DNA from: JAWWPG01 sp037719575
GTDB taxonomy: Bacteria; Actinomycetota; Actinomycetes; Propionibacteriales; Nocardioidaceae
Direction: 5' to 3'
Assembly (NCBI GenBank): GCA_037719575.1
Contig: JBBJMF010000051.1
Span: forward strand, 1-19,379
Length of the DNA stretch: 19,379 nt
Part shown: positions 1 through 6,522 of the stretch, piece after piece
How the letters are laid out: each line of letters opens with the position of its first letter
Position numbering within the stretch: position 1 is the first letter of the stretch
Notes under the pieces: generated by a model
The model's database searches: none
What the model saw: the letters and a program-made list of their open reading frames with translations, nothing else
What the model was told of the DNA's origin: nothing
Position numbers and translations under genes: made by a program

Positions 1-581
1 ACCCGTTCATCGTCATCGCGACCCAGAACCCGATCGAGTCCGAGGGCGTCTACCCCCTTCCCGAGGCGCAACGCGACCGCTTCCTGCTCAAGATCGATGT
101 GCTGCACCCGAAGGGTCACGAGGAGTTCGAGATCCTGCGACGGATGAGCGTCGACCCGCCCCGGGCCCAGGGGGTCCTGACACCCGCGCTGATCCGCGAG
201 CTCAGGGCATCGGCCGACCGAGTCTTCGTGCACAACCTGGTGGCCGAGTACATCGTCCGACTGGTTCTCGCGACCCGGTCGCCGCTCGAGTTCGGGCTGC
301 CCGGTCTCGAGGGGGTCGTCGAGATCGGCGCCAGCCCACGCGCCACTCTCGGTCTCGCCGCAGCGGCCCGCGCGCTCGCGCTGATCCAGGGTCGCGACTA
401 CGTGCTGCCGCAGGACGTCGCCGCGGTCGCCCTCGACGTGATGGCCCACCGGCTCGTGCTGACCTTCGACGCGGTGGCCGACGAGCTCGACCCGCGCGGT
501 GTCGTGGAGCGGGTGGTGCAGAGGATCCCCCAGCCTCGGGCGGTGTGGGGCGCCTCCGGGTCGACGCCGGACTTCAGCTGA
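1..581 (+). CDS. moxR: MoxR-family AAA+ ATPase, 3' part only
   Basis: The reading frame is open from base 3, so the 5' end, including Walker A and B, lies outside the window; 192 residues are visible. They begin in the sensor-1 region (ATQNPIES), followed by the arginine-finger segment (PEAQRDRF) and a C-terminal lid with a sensor-2-like GASPRA motif. This order is diagnostic of MoxR ATPases, which act as ATP-driven chaperones with VWA-domain partners, often in metal insertion or maturation of envelope proteins. The next two genes encode exactly such partners (DUF58 and VWA), and the stop codon is one base before the DUF58 start, so they are surely co-transcribed. The first internal ATG, at 99, is not the real start because homology continues upstream of it. 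The client of this particular complex cannot be read from the sequence. Confidence 0.93.
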   Translation, partial: PFIVIATQNPIESEGVYPLPEAQRDRFLLKIDVLHPKGHEEFEILRRMSVDPPRAQGVLTPALIRELRASADRVFVHNLVAEYIVRLVLATRSPLEFGLPGLEGVVEIGASPRATLGLAAAARALALIQGRDYVLPQDVAAVALDVMAHRLVLTFDAVADELDPRGVVERVVQRIPQPRAVWGASGSTPDFS

Positions 582-582
582 G

Positions 583-1623
583 GTGGCCGACGCCGAGGCT
601 TTCCGGGCCGCCGCCGTCCCCCTGTCGCGGCTCGCGCCCGAGCAGGCGCTGCGAAGGCTCGAGCTGCAGATCGTCAGGAGGCTCGAGGGGTTCCTGCACG
701 GCGAGCACCTCGGCCTGCTTCCCGGTCCCGGCTCGGACATGGCCGAGGCCCGGGTCTACAACCCGGGGGAGGACGACGTACGCCGGATGGACTGGGCCGT
801 GACGGCCCGCACGACGATCCCGCACGTGCGCGACGTCATCGCGGACCGTGAGCTGGAGACCTGGGCGCTCGTCGACCTGTCACCGTCGATGCACTTCGGT
901 ACGGCGGCCATGGAGAAGCAGGACCTCGCTGTGGCGGCGGTGGCAACGCTCGGTCTGCTCACGTTTCGCGTCGGCGACCGGTTCGGGGGCTACATCCTGA
1001 AATCCGGGCGGCTGCAGCGTTGGCCGGCCCGGCCAGGCCGGCACGCCCTTTTCGCCTTGCTGCGCTCGCTGATGCGCGAGGAGGCAGGGCCTGCAGGCGG
1101 GGGTCCCCCCGCTTCCGGCCGGGCCGCCGACGTCGGCCCATCCGGTGGTTCGCAGAGCCTGGCCCAGTCGATCACCCAGCTGGCGAGGTCGCAGCGCAAG
1201 CGCGGGCTTCGCGTGGTCGTGTCCGACTTCATCGACCTCTCGGACGCCGTCGGAGGGCTCGACTCGTCGACGACATGGGAGCGTCCGCTCCGCGAGCTCG
1301 CCACCCGCAACCAGACGATCGCCGTCGAGATCCTCGACCCTCGTGAGCTCGACATCCCGAACGTCGGTGTGGTGCTGCTGCAGGATCCGGAGACCGGTGA
1401 GCTGCGCGAGCTGAACACCGGGGACCGCAAGGTGCGCCGCCGCTACTCGGTCGCGGCCCGGACCCAGCGTGAACGCAACCGTCGGGCGCTTCGGCGAGCG
1501 GGAATCGCGCATCTGGTCCTGCGCACGGACAGCGACTGGGTCACGGACACGGCGCGTTTCGCGCTCAAGCACCGGCGGGTGGCGGCCCGGCTGCACACGC
1601 CTCCAGCCGGGGTCGCCCGATGA
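583..1623 (+). CDS. DUF58 domain protein, MoxR partner
   Basis: I chose the GTG at 583, one base after the moxR stop; it gives a 346-residue protein. An upstream in-frame ATG at 499 would put 28 residues inside moxR and is less likely. Residues 57-100 carry the DUF58 signature: RVYNPGEDD, then R-MDWAVTAR, and later a VDLSPSM segment that resembles a VWA metal-binding (MIDAS-like) strand. No membrane helix is evident, so it is probably cytoplasmic. A Gly/Pro-rich linker (about residues 192-210) separates the two halves. DUF58 proteins are regularly encoded between MoxR ATPases and VWA membrane proteins (for example M. tuberculosis Rv1479-Rv1481) and are thought to work as one complex. Its stop overlaps the next start (ATGA at 1620). 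The biochemical role is not established. Confidence 0.9.
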   Translation: MADAEAFRAAAVPLSRLAPEQALRRLELQIVRRLEGFLHGEHLGLLPGPGSDMAEARVYNPGEDDVRRMDWAVTARTTIPHVRDVIADRELETWALVDLSPSMHFGTAAMEKQDLAVAAVATLGLLTFRVGDRFGGYILKSGRLQRWPARPGRHALFALLRSLMREEAGPAGGGPPASGRAADVGPSGGSQSLAQSITQLARSQRKRGLRVVVSDFIDLSDAVGGLDSSTTWERPLRELATRNQTIAVEILDPRELDIPNVGVVLLQDPETGELRELNTGDRKVRRRYSVAARTQRERNRRALRRAGIAHLVLRTDSDWVTDTARFALKHRRVAARLHTPPAGVAR

Positions 1624-2579
1624 CGTTTCTCGAGCCCGTCCGGCTCTGGTTCCTGCTGCTGGTGCCGGCGCTGATCGGTCTGTACATCGTCCTGCAGCGC
1701 CGCCGGAGCCAGTACGCCGTGCGCTTCACGAACATCTCGCTGCTCGACACCGTGGCGCCCCGACGGGTGAACTGGCGCCAGCATGTCGCCGTACTCCTCG
1801 CCCTGCTCACTCTCGCCGGGGCGGTGGTGCTCTTCGCAAGACCGAGCGAGCTCACCCAGGTGCCGCGGAAGACCGCCGTGACCGTCGTCCTGACGATCGA
1901 CATCTCGCTGTCGATGGAGGCCGACGACGTCGCGCCGGACCGGATCACCGCAGCCAAGGAGACGGCGAAGGACTTTCTCGACAGGCTGCCTGGCGATTAC
2001 AAGGTGGCCCTGGTGACCTTCGCGCGCTATGCGAAGGTGGTCGTCGCGCCGACGACGAACCACGCCCGGATGAGCGCCGCCATCGACAGCCTCGAGCTCC
2101 AGGAGTACACGGCCACCGGCGAGGGAATCTACACCGCCCTCGACGTGGTCAAACAGTCCCTCGGTGGGTCGCGGGAGAGCCCGGACAACAAGCTCCCGGC
2201 CATGGTCGTGCTGATCAGTGACGGCAAGCGGACCGTCGGCCGGTCGCAGATCCAGGCCGCGCGGTCGGCGAAGGCGCAAGGGGTGCCGATCTACACGGTC
2301 GCGCTCGGGACGCTCTCCGGCGTGATTGTCAACAAGGGACAGCAGATCCTGGTGCCCGTCGAGATCGGCGAGCTCAGGCAGATTGCCGCCATCACCGGCG
2401 GCAAGGCGTATGTGGCGACGAGTCCCGCAGACCTCCTGAGCGCCTACAAGGACGTGGACGGTCGGCTGATCTTCGAGACTCAGCGCGCGGATGTCACCTC
2501 GAAGTACGTCGGCTGGCTGGTCCTCATGTCGCTGATCTCGACGGCGGCCGGTCTGTTCGTGGCCTCCCGCTGGCCCTGA
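1620..2579 (+). CDS. BatA-like VWA-domain membrane protein
   Basis: This 319-residue protein starts at the ATG overlapping the DUF58 stop. A hydrophobic segment at about residues 8-26 and a second at 55-73 bracket a basic loop. The VWA domain follows, with the MIDAS motif D94-I-S96-L-S98, a downstream TATGEGIYTALD segment that could supply the MIDAS threonine, and the LISDGKRT strand. A last membrane helix lies at about residues 301-317. This TM-TM-VWA-TM plan is that of BatA/Rv1481-type proteins, with the VWA domain held at the membrane face. Together with MoxR and the DUF58 protein it likely forms a chaperone complex acting on envelope or metal-dependent proteins, but the client is unknown. 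It is the last gene of this operon; the next promoter starts within ten bases of its stop. Confidence 0.9.
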   Translation: MTFLEPVRLWFLLLVPALIGLYIVLQRRRSQYAVRFTNISLLDTVAPRRVNWRQHVAVLLALLTLAGAVVLFARPSELTQVPRKTAVTVVLTIDISLSMEADDVAPDRITAAKETAKDFLDRLPGDYKVALVTFARYAKVVVAPTTNHARMSAAIDSLELQEYTATGEGIYTALDVVKQSLGGSRESPDNKLPAMVVLISDGKRTVGRSQIQAARSAKAQGVPIYTVALGTLSGVIVNKGQQILVPVEIGELRQIAAITGGKAYVATSPADLLSAYKDVDGRLIFETQRADVTSKYVGWLVLMSLISTAAGLFVASRWP

Positions 2580-2582
2580 CCC

Positions 2583-2610
2583 TTGCCCGGTGCGAAGGCT
2601 TGAGTATAGT
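2583..2610 (+). promoter_or_regulatory. Promoter of the zinc-uptake operon
   Basis: TTGCCC (2583-2588) and TATAGT (2605-2610) are separated by 16 bases and match four and five positions of the sigma-70 type -35 and -10 consensus. The region is AT-rich compared with its surroundings. The predicted start of transcription near 2617 falls inside the Zur-type palindrome, so repressor binding would block initiation. This is a pattern match only, with no experimental support. Confidence 0.6.
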
Positions 2611-2626
2611 GATACTCGTTATCATT
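2608..2626 (+). promoter_or_regulatory. Zur box (zinc-responsive operator)
   Basis: TGATACTCGTTATCA at 2610-2624 has perfect TGATA/TATCA arms around five bases and is flanked by AG and TT. Actinobacterial Zur boxes are AT-rich palindromes of this TGAtAa-n-TtaTCA type, so the match is good. It overlaps the last base of the -10 element and covers the predicted transcription start. The operon it precedes ends with a zur gene, which implies zinc-dependent repression of zinc uptake and of zur itself. Confidence 0.8.
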
Positions 2627-2646
2627 ACCACCCGTACGGAGCCGCC

Positions 2647-3603
2647 TTGTCGTCACACCTGAGCACCGGTCGGAGGCGCGGGTGTCCCTGTCGCCTCGCG
2701 CCCACCCGACTGCTCGCATCGGTGGTCGGCCTGGCCCTGCTGGCCGGACTCGCCGCCGGTTGTGCCGACAGCCCCACCGGCGACGTGCCCGGCAAGGTCG
2801 ACGTCGTGGCCACGACCGACGTCTGGGGCAGCATCGCTGCTGCCGTCGGCGGACCGAGGGTGTCGGTAATCTCGGTCATCAACGACCCTGACCAGGACCC
2901 GCACTCCTACGAGGCGAGCAGCCGGACCCTGCTCGCCGTCAAGGAGGCCGACCTGCTCATCGAGAACGGCGGGGGTTACGACGACTTCATGGGTCGGATG
3001 ATCTCGACAGCTGGCAACGACGCACCAGTACTCGACGCTGTGATGGTCTCTGGTCTCACTGCTCCGACAGGGGGAGAGCTGAACGAGCACATCTGGTACG
3101 ACTTCGCGGCCGTGACGCGGGTCGCCGAAGCGATCGCCACGAAGCTCGGCGGGCTGGACCCAGACCACGCCTCCGAGTTCGCGGCGAACGCGAAGACGTT
3201 TGTCGCTGGAGTAGATCGGCTGACCAAGGCCGAACGGCAGCTCGGAGCCGCCCACGAGGGTGCTGGCATCGCAATCACCGAACCCGTCCCGCTCTACATG
3301 CTGGAGGCCATGCACGTGCACAACCTGACGCCCGCGGAGTTCAGCGCTGCGGTGGAGGAGGGCCGCGACGTGTCTCCACGGGTGCTCGCCGACACTCTCG
3401 CGCTCTTTAGCGAGCATCGGGTCGAGCTTCTCGTCTACAACGCGCAGACCAGCGGCCCGGTCACCGAGCAGGTGAAGGCTGCCGCCGTGTCCGCGGGTAT
3501 CCCGGTGGTCCCGGTCAGCGAGACGCTGCCTCCGGGTACGACGTACCTGGCGTGGATGGCCCACAACGTCGCCCGGGTGAGGGAGGCGCTCTCCCAACGA
3601 TGA
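2647..3603 (+). CDS. znuA: Zinc/manganese-type ABC transporter substrate-binding lipoprotein
   Basis: I chose the TTG at 2647, which has GGAG at 2638-2641; an in-frame GTG at 2590 lies upstream of the -10 and the Zur box and cannot be used from this promoter. The product has 318 residues. A basic N-terminus and hydrophobic stretch end in LAAGC, placing the lipidated cysteine at residue 39. The mature part is a cluster A-I metal-binding protein: DPHSYEA (His86) and NEHIWYD (His148) are the first two metal ligands. The third position, usually His in ZnuA, MntC and AztC, reads TEPVPLY (Glu212), and the fourth is probably Glu292 (SETLP). The His-rich loop of many ZnuA proteins is absent. The protein would capture metal outside the membrane and pass it to the permease. 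Zinc is inferred from the Zur box and zur; manganese is not excluded. Confidence 0.88.
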   Translation: MSSHLSTGRRRGCPCRLAPTRLLASVVGLALLAGLAAGCADSPTGDVPGKVDVVATTDVWGSIAAAVGGPRVSVISVINDPDQDPHSYEASSRTLLAVKEADLLIENGGGYDDFMGRMISTAGNDAPVLDAVMVSGLTAPTGGELNEHIWYDFAAVTRVAEAIATKLGGLDPDHASEFAANAKTFVAGVDRLTKAERQLGAAHEGAGIAITEPVPLYMLEAMHVHNLTPAEFSAAVEEGRDVSPRVLADTLALFSEHRVELLVYNAQTSGPVTEQVKAAAVSAGIPVVPVSETLPPGTTYLAWMAHNVARVREALSQR

Positions 3604-4478
3604 CGCAGCAGCGCTACTCATCCCCAGCCGCTGACGAAGTGGCTCCCGACGGCAGCGGTCCGTTCGCCGTCGAGCTCGTCGACGCCGCCCTGGCCTATGG
3701 GGCACGGACGCTCTGGTCGGGACTGACGCTCGCCGTGGAGCCGGGTGAGTTCGTGGCCGTGCTGGGACCGAACGGGTCGGGGAAGACCAGCCTGCTCAAG
3801 GTCCTGCTGGGGTTGGTGCTCGTCACCCGCGGCTCGGTGTCGGTCGCCGGCTCTCCGGTGCGGCGTGGTAACCCAGACGTCGGCTACATCCCTCAGCACC
3901 GGGGTCTCACCTCTCACGTCCCCCTGCGGGCGCGCGACCTCGTGGGGCTGGGGATAGACGGGCACCGGTGGGGCGTGCCGTGGCCGTCACGGTCTCGGAA
4001 CGCCCTTGTCGACAGACTGTTGGGCCAGGTCGGCGCGTCGTCGTACGCGGATGTTCCCGTCGGTCGCCTCTCAGGAGGTGAGCAGCAACGGCTCCGGGTC
4101 GCCCATGCGCTGGCCACCGACCCGACCGTGCTGCTGTGTGACGAGCCACTGCTCTCGCTCGACCTGCATCACCAGCGCAGCGTCGTCGACCTGCTGCAAC
4201 GGCGGACGCGCGAGCATGGCTCGGCGGTGATCTTCGTGACCCATGAGATCAACCCGATCCTCGCGGCGACCGACCGGGTGCTCTACATCACGCAGGGAGG
4301 GTTCCGGCTCGGGGACGTCGACGAGGTGATGACGTCAGAGACGTTGTCGGAGCTGTACCGGTCCGACGTCGAGGTCATCCGGCGCGGCAAGCGGCTGATC
4401 GTGGTCGGTGCGGGCGACGACGAGCACTCGCACCACGTCGACGTCGACGTCGACGGCCGCGGGAAGGCGGTCTCGTGA
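3600..4478 (+). CDS. znuC: Zinc ABC transporter ATP-binding protein
   Basis: The start is the ATG overlapping the lipoprotein stop (ATGA), giving 292 residues; an in-frame ATG at 3552 would lie inside the previous gene. All ABC ATPase motifs are present: Walker A GPNGSGKT (residues 56-63), Q-loop Gln99, signature LSGGEQQ (157-163), Walker B VLLCDEP and switch His215 (VTHE). The family is the metal-uptake ATPases (ZnuC/AztA). The C-terminal tail contains EHSHHVDVDVD (about residues 275-285), a His/Asp-rich patch that could bind zinc and regulate transport; this is inference. It powers the permease encoded immediately downstream, whose GTG start overlaps this stop. Confidence 0.93.
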   Translation: MTQQRYSSPAADEVAPDGSGPFAVELVDAALAYGARTLWSGLTLAVEPGEFVAVLGPNGSGKTSLLKVLLGLVLVTRGSVSVAGSPVRRGNPDVGYIPQHRGLTSHVPLRARDLVGLGIDGHRWGVPWPSRSRNALVDRLLGQVGASSYADVPVGRLSGGEQQRLRVAHALATDPTVLLCDEPLLSLDLHHQRSVVDLLQRRTREHGSAVIFVTHEINPILAATDRVLYITQGGFRLGDVDEVMTSETLSELYRSDVEVIRRGKRLIVVGAGDDEHSHHVDVDVDGRGKAVS

Positions 4479-5401
4479 GCGACGTCTCGTGGCACGACCT
4501 CGTCAACTTCAGCGACTACGACCAGCTGGTGCCGCTCGTGCACAACGCGTTGATCGCGGGTGCCGTGCTCGGCGTGCTCGGCGGGATCATCGGCGTCCTC
4601 GTGATCACCCGTGACCTGCCGTTCGCCGTGCACGGGATCAGTGAGCTCTCCTTCGCCGGCGCGGCGGCGGCGCTGCTCCTCGGCGGGTCGGTGGTCGCGG
4701 GGTCCCTGGCCGGCTCGGTGCTGGCGGCGCTCGTGATCGGCCTGCTCGGGAACCGGGCACGCGACCGCAACTCCATCGTCGCGGTGCTGATGCCCTTCGG
4801 CCTCGGCCTCGGCATCTTGTGCCTCGCGCTCTACCACGGCCGGGCGGCCAACAAGTTCGGCCTGCTCACGGGCCAGATCGTCGCGGTCGACAGCACGGAC
4901 CTGCAGGCGCTGGTCGTGACGTCGGGGCTGGTCCTCGTCCTGCTCGCGGTGATCTGGCGTCCGCTGATGTTCGCGAGTGTCGACACGGAGGTAGCCGCCG
5001 CGCGAGGGGTGCCGATCAGGCTGCTGGGGCCGCTCTTCATGGTGCTCCTCGGATGCGTGGTCGCGCTGTCGGTCCAGGTCGTGGGAGCGCTGCTGGTGTT
5101 GGCGCTGCTGTGTACGCCGGCCGCGGCTGCGCTGCGCGTGACGGCGTCACCGCTCCGGGTCGTCGTCCTCTCCGTGGTCTTTGCCACCACATCGAGCGTC
5201 GGCGGGATCTTCGTGGCGCTCGGCACCGACATCCCGATCAGCCCGTACGTCACGACTATCTCGTTCCTGATCTACCTGGCATGTCGGTTCGTCGGCGCGG
5301 TCCGGGTCCGCACCGGTGAGCCGGCCCGGGGCCGCGACGAGGACACGACACTCACCCCCGCCTTCGGCCTCCGAGCCCAAGCGGGAGAGGAGCGAATGTG
5401 A
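4475..5401 (+). CDS. znuB: Zinc ABC transporter permease
   Basis: The GTG at 4475 overlaps the ATPase stop (GTGA), and the product has 308 residues. The sequence is a run of hydrophobic helices, eight or nine by eye, beginning at about residue 25. It carries the conserved cytoplasmic segment RDLPFAVHGISELSFAG, which corresponds to the ATPase-contacting region of the ABC-3 (ZnuB/MntB) family. The C-terminus after the last helix is charged and ends with a short polar tail. It forms the membrane channel, probably as a dimer, for metal delivered by the lipoprotein. Co-translation with zur, whose GTG overlaps its stop, is expected. Confidence 0.92.
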   Translation: MSDVSWHDLVNFSDYDQLVPLVHNALIAGAVLGVLGGIIGVLVITRDLPFAVHGISELSFAGAAAALLLGGSVVAGSLAGSVLAALVIGLLGNRARDRNSIVAVLMPFGLGLGILCLALYHGRAANKFGLLTGQIVAVDSTDLQALVVTSGLVLVLLAVIWRPLMFASVDTEVAAARGVPIRLLGPLFMVLLGCVVALSVQVVGALLVLALLCTPAAAALRVTASPLRVVVLSVVFATTSSVGGIFVALGTDIPISPYVTTISFLIYLACRFVGAVRVRTGEPARGRDEDTTLTPAFGLRAQAGEERM

Positions 5402-5796
5402 CGAGCATCGGGGTCGGGGCTCGCTCGACGAAGCAGCGCGAGGCGCTCGTGCATGTGCTCGACGAGGTCGACGGTTTCCGCACCGCCCAGCAGCTGCACA
5501 CGATGCTGGCCGAGCGCGGCGACAAGGTAGGCATCGCCACGGTCTATCGCTCCCTGCAGCTGCTGGCAGACGCCGATCTCGTCGACGTCATCCACGGGGA
5601 GGAGGGGGAGGCGTCCTACCGGCGGTGCTCGACCCGGCACCACCACCACCTGGTCTGTCGTGAGTGCGGTCGCGTCGTCGAGGCGCAGGCGCCCGCCGTG
5701 GAGACCTGGGTCGACGCGATGGCGGCCGAGCACGGGTTCAGCGACGTCAGCCACGACCTGGAGATCTTCGGCACCTGCTCCGACTGCTTGGCCTGA
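5398..5796 (+). CDS. zur: Zinc uptake regulator, Fur family
   Basis: The start is GTG at 5398, overlapping the permease stop, and the protein has 132 residues. The N-terminal winged helix includes the family-typical GIATVYRSLQLL recognition region. The dimerisation half has a run of four histidines (81-84), CREC (Cys87/Cys90) and a C-terminal CSDC (Cys127/Cys130); the two CxxC pairs form the structural zinc site of Fur proteins. The operon context with a zinc transporter and a Zur box makes Zur much more likely than Fur, PerR or Nur. When loaded with zinc it should bind the operator at 2608-2626 and shut the operon off, including its own gene. It is the last gene of the operon, followed by a GC-rich palindrome. 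Confidence 0.9.
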   Translation: MTSIGVGARSTKQREALVHVLDEVDGFRTAQQLHTMLAERGDKVGIATVYRSLQLLADADLVDVIHGEEGEASYRRCSTRHHHHLVCRECGRVVEAQAPAVETWVDAMAAEHGFSDVSHDLEIFGTCSDCLA

Positions 5797-5820
5797 CCAC
5801 CCCGTCTCGATCGTGCCCGG

Positions 5821-5834
5821 CCCGGCGCGCCGGG
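5821..5834 (+). terminator. GC-rich palindrome after zur
   Basis: CCCGGCGCGCCGGG is a perfect 14-base palindrome 25 bases after the zur stop. It could fold into a 5-bp stem with a 4-base loop. There is no T-tract, as is common in high-GC actinobacteria, so its role as a terminator is only plausible. Confidence 0.4.
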
Positions 5835-5946
5835 GGCGGCCTGGTGCTGCTGGGGCGGATGGGGCACAATGGGCCACGGATCACAACTCCCGACTCGAGG
5901 ACCAGACCGCTGGGGAAGGCGCACCTGGGAGCCTTGAGGAGGAACC

Positions 5947-6474
5947 GTGAACCGAACCAGCAGGATCGACACCTCCGGTGTCGTCACTCGCGGCGTGCTG
6001 TTCGTGCATGCCGCGCCTTCGGCGTTGTGCGCCCATGTCGAGTGGGCGTTGGCCGGCGCTCTCGGCATGTCTGTCGACCTCGCCTGGACCCCGCAGCCCG
6101 CGCGCACCGGTCAGTACCGGGCCGAGTACTCGTGGGCGGCGCCGGTCGGCACCGGGGCCCGGATGGTGTCGGCACTGCGCAGCTGGGAGCACCTGCTCTT
6201 CGAGGTCACCGAAGACCCCACCAGCATGAGCGAGGGGGCCCGGTTCTCGTCGACCCCTGAGCTCGGCGTCTTCCATGCGGTGACCGGGCTGCACGGCGAC
6301 ATCATGATCCCCGAGGATCGCCTCAAGGCCGCCGTGGTGAAGGCCGCGATCGGCGGGGTGGCGCTGGAGGACGAGGTCGACAAGCTGCTCGGCCGCGCCT
6401 GGGACGAGGCGCTCGAGCCGTTCCGCTACGCGGGCGACGGCGCGCCGGTGCGCTGGCTCCATCACGTCGTCTGA
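5947..6474 (+). CDS. DUF3145 family protein, next to the fatty-acid operon
   Basis: The GTG at 5947 follows GAGGAGG (5936-5942) and gives 175 residues. I recognise the actinobacterial DUF3145 family from RGVLFVHAAPSALCAHVEWALAG near the N-terminus and the later GDIMIPEDRL segment. In Streptomyces a DUF3145 gene also lies next to fabF of the fab cluster, so the link with fatty-acid synthesis is conserved, although here it is transcribed towards accD. No signal peptide, membrane helix or catalytic motif is evident, and the protein is probably cytoplasmic. The function is unknown; a role in lipid metabolism is inferred from neighbourhood only. A hairpin separates its stop from the accD stop. Confidence 0.85.
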   Translation: MNRTSRIDTSGVVTRGVLFVHAAPSALCAHVEWALAGALGMSVDLAWTPQPARTGQYRAEYSWAAPVGTGARMVSALRSWEHLLFEVTEDPTSMSEGARFSSTPELGVFHAVTGLHGDIMIPEDRLKAAVVKAAIGGVALEDEVDKLLGRAWDEALEPFRYAGDGAPVRWLHHVV

Positions 6475-6486
6475 CCCCAACCCCCA

Positions 6487-6522
6487 ACCCCTCCGACTGA
6501 ATCCCGAGGGGGGCGGAGGGGT
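6487..6522. terminator. Hairpin between converging DUF3145 gene and accD
   Basis: ACCCCTCCG (6487-6495) and CGGAGGGGT (6514-6522) form a perfect 9-bp stem around an 18-base loop. It fills the 47-base gap between two converging genes and reads as a stem on both strands, so it could end both transcripts. No T-tract is present. The right arm reaches the last base of the accD stop codon. Confidence 0.6.

Noticed and set aside
2590..2646. GTG at 2590 as start of the zinc-binding lipoprotein
   Set aside because: It would precede the predicted -10 and the Zur box, and the added residues are encoded by the operator itself.
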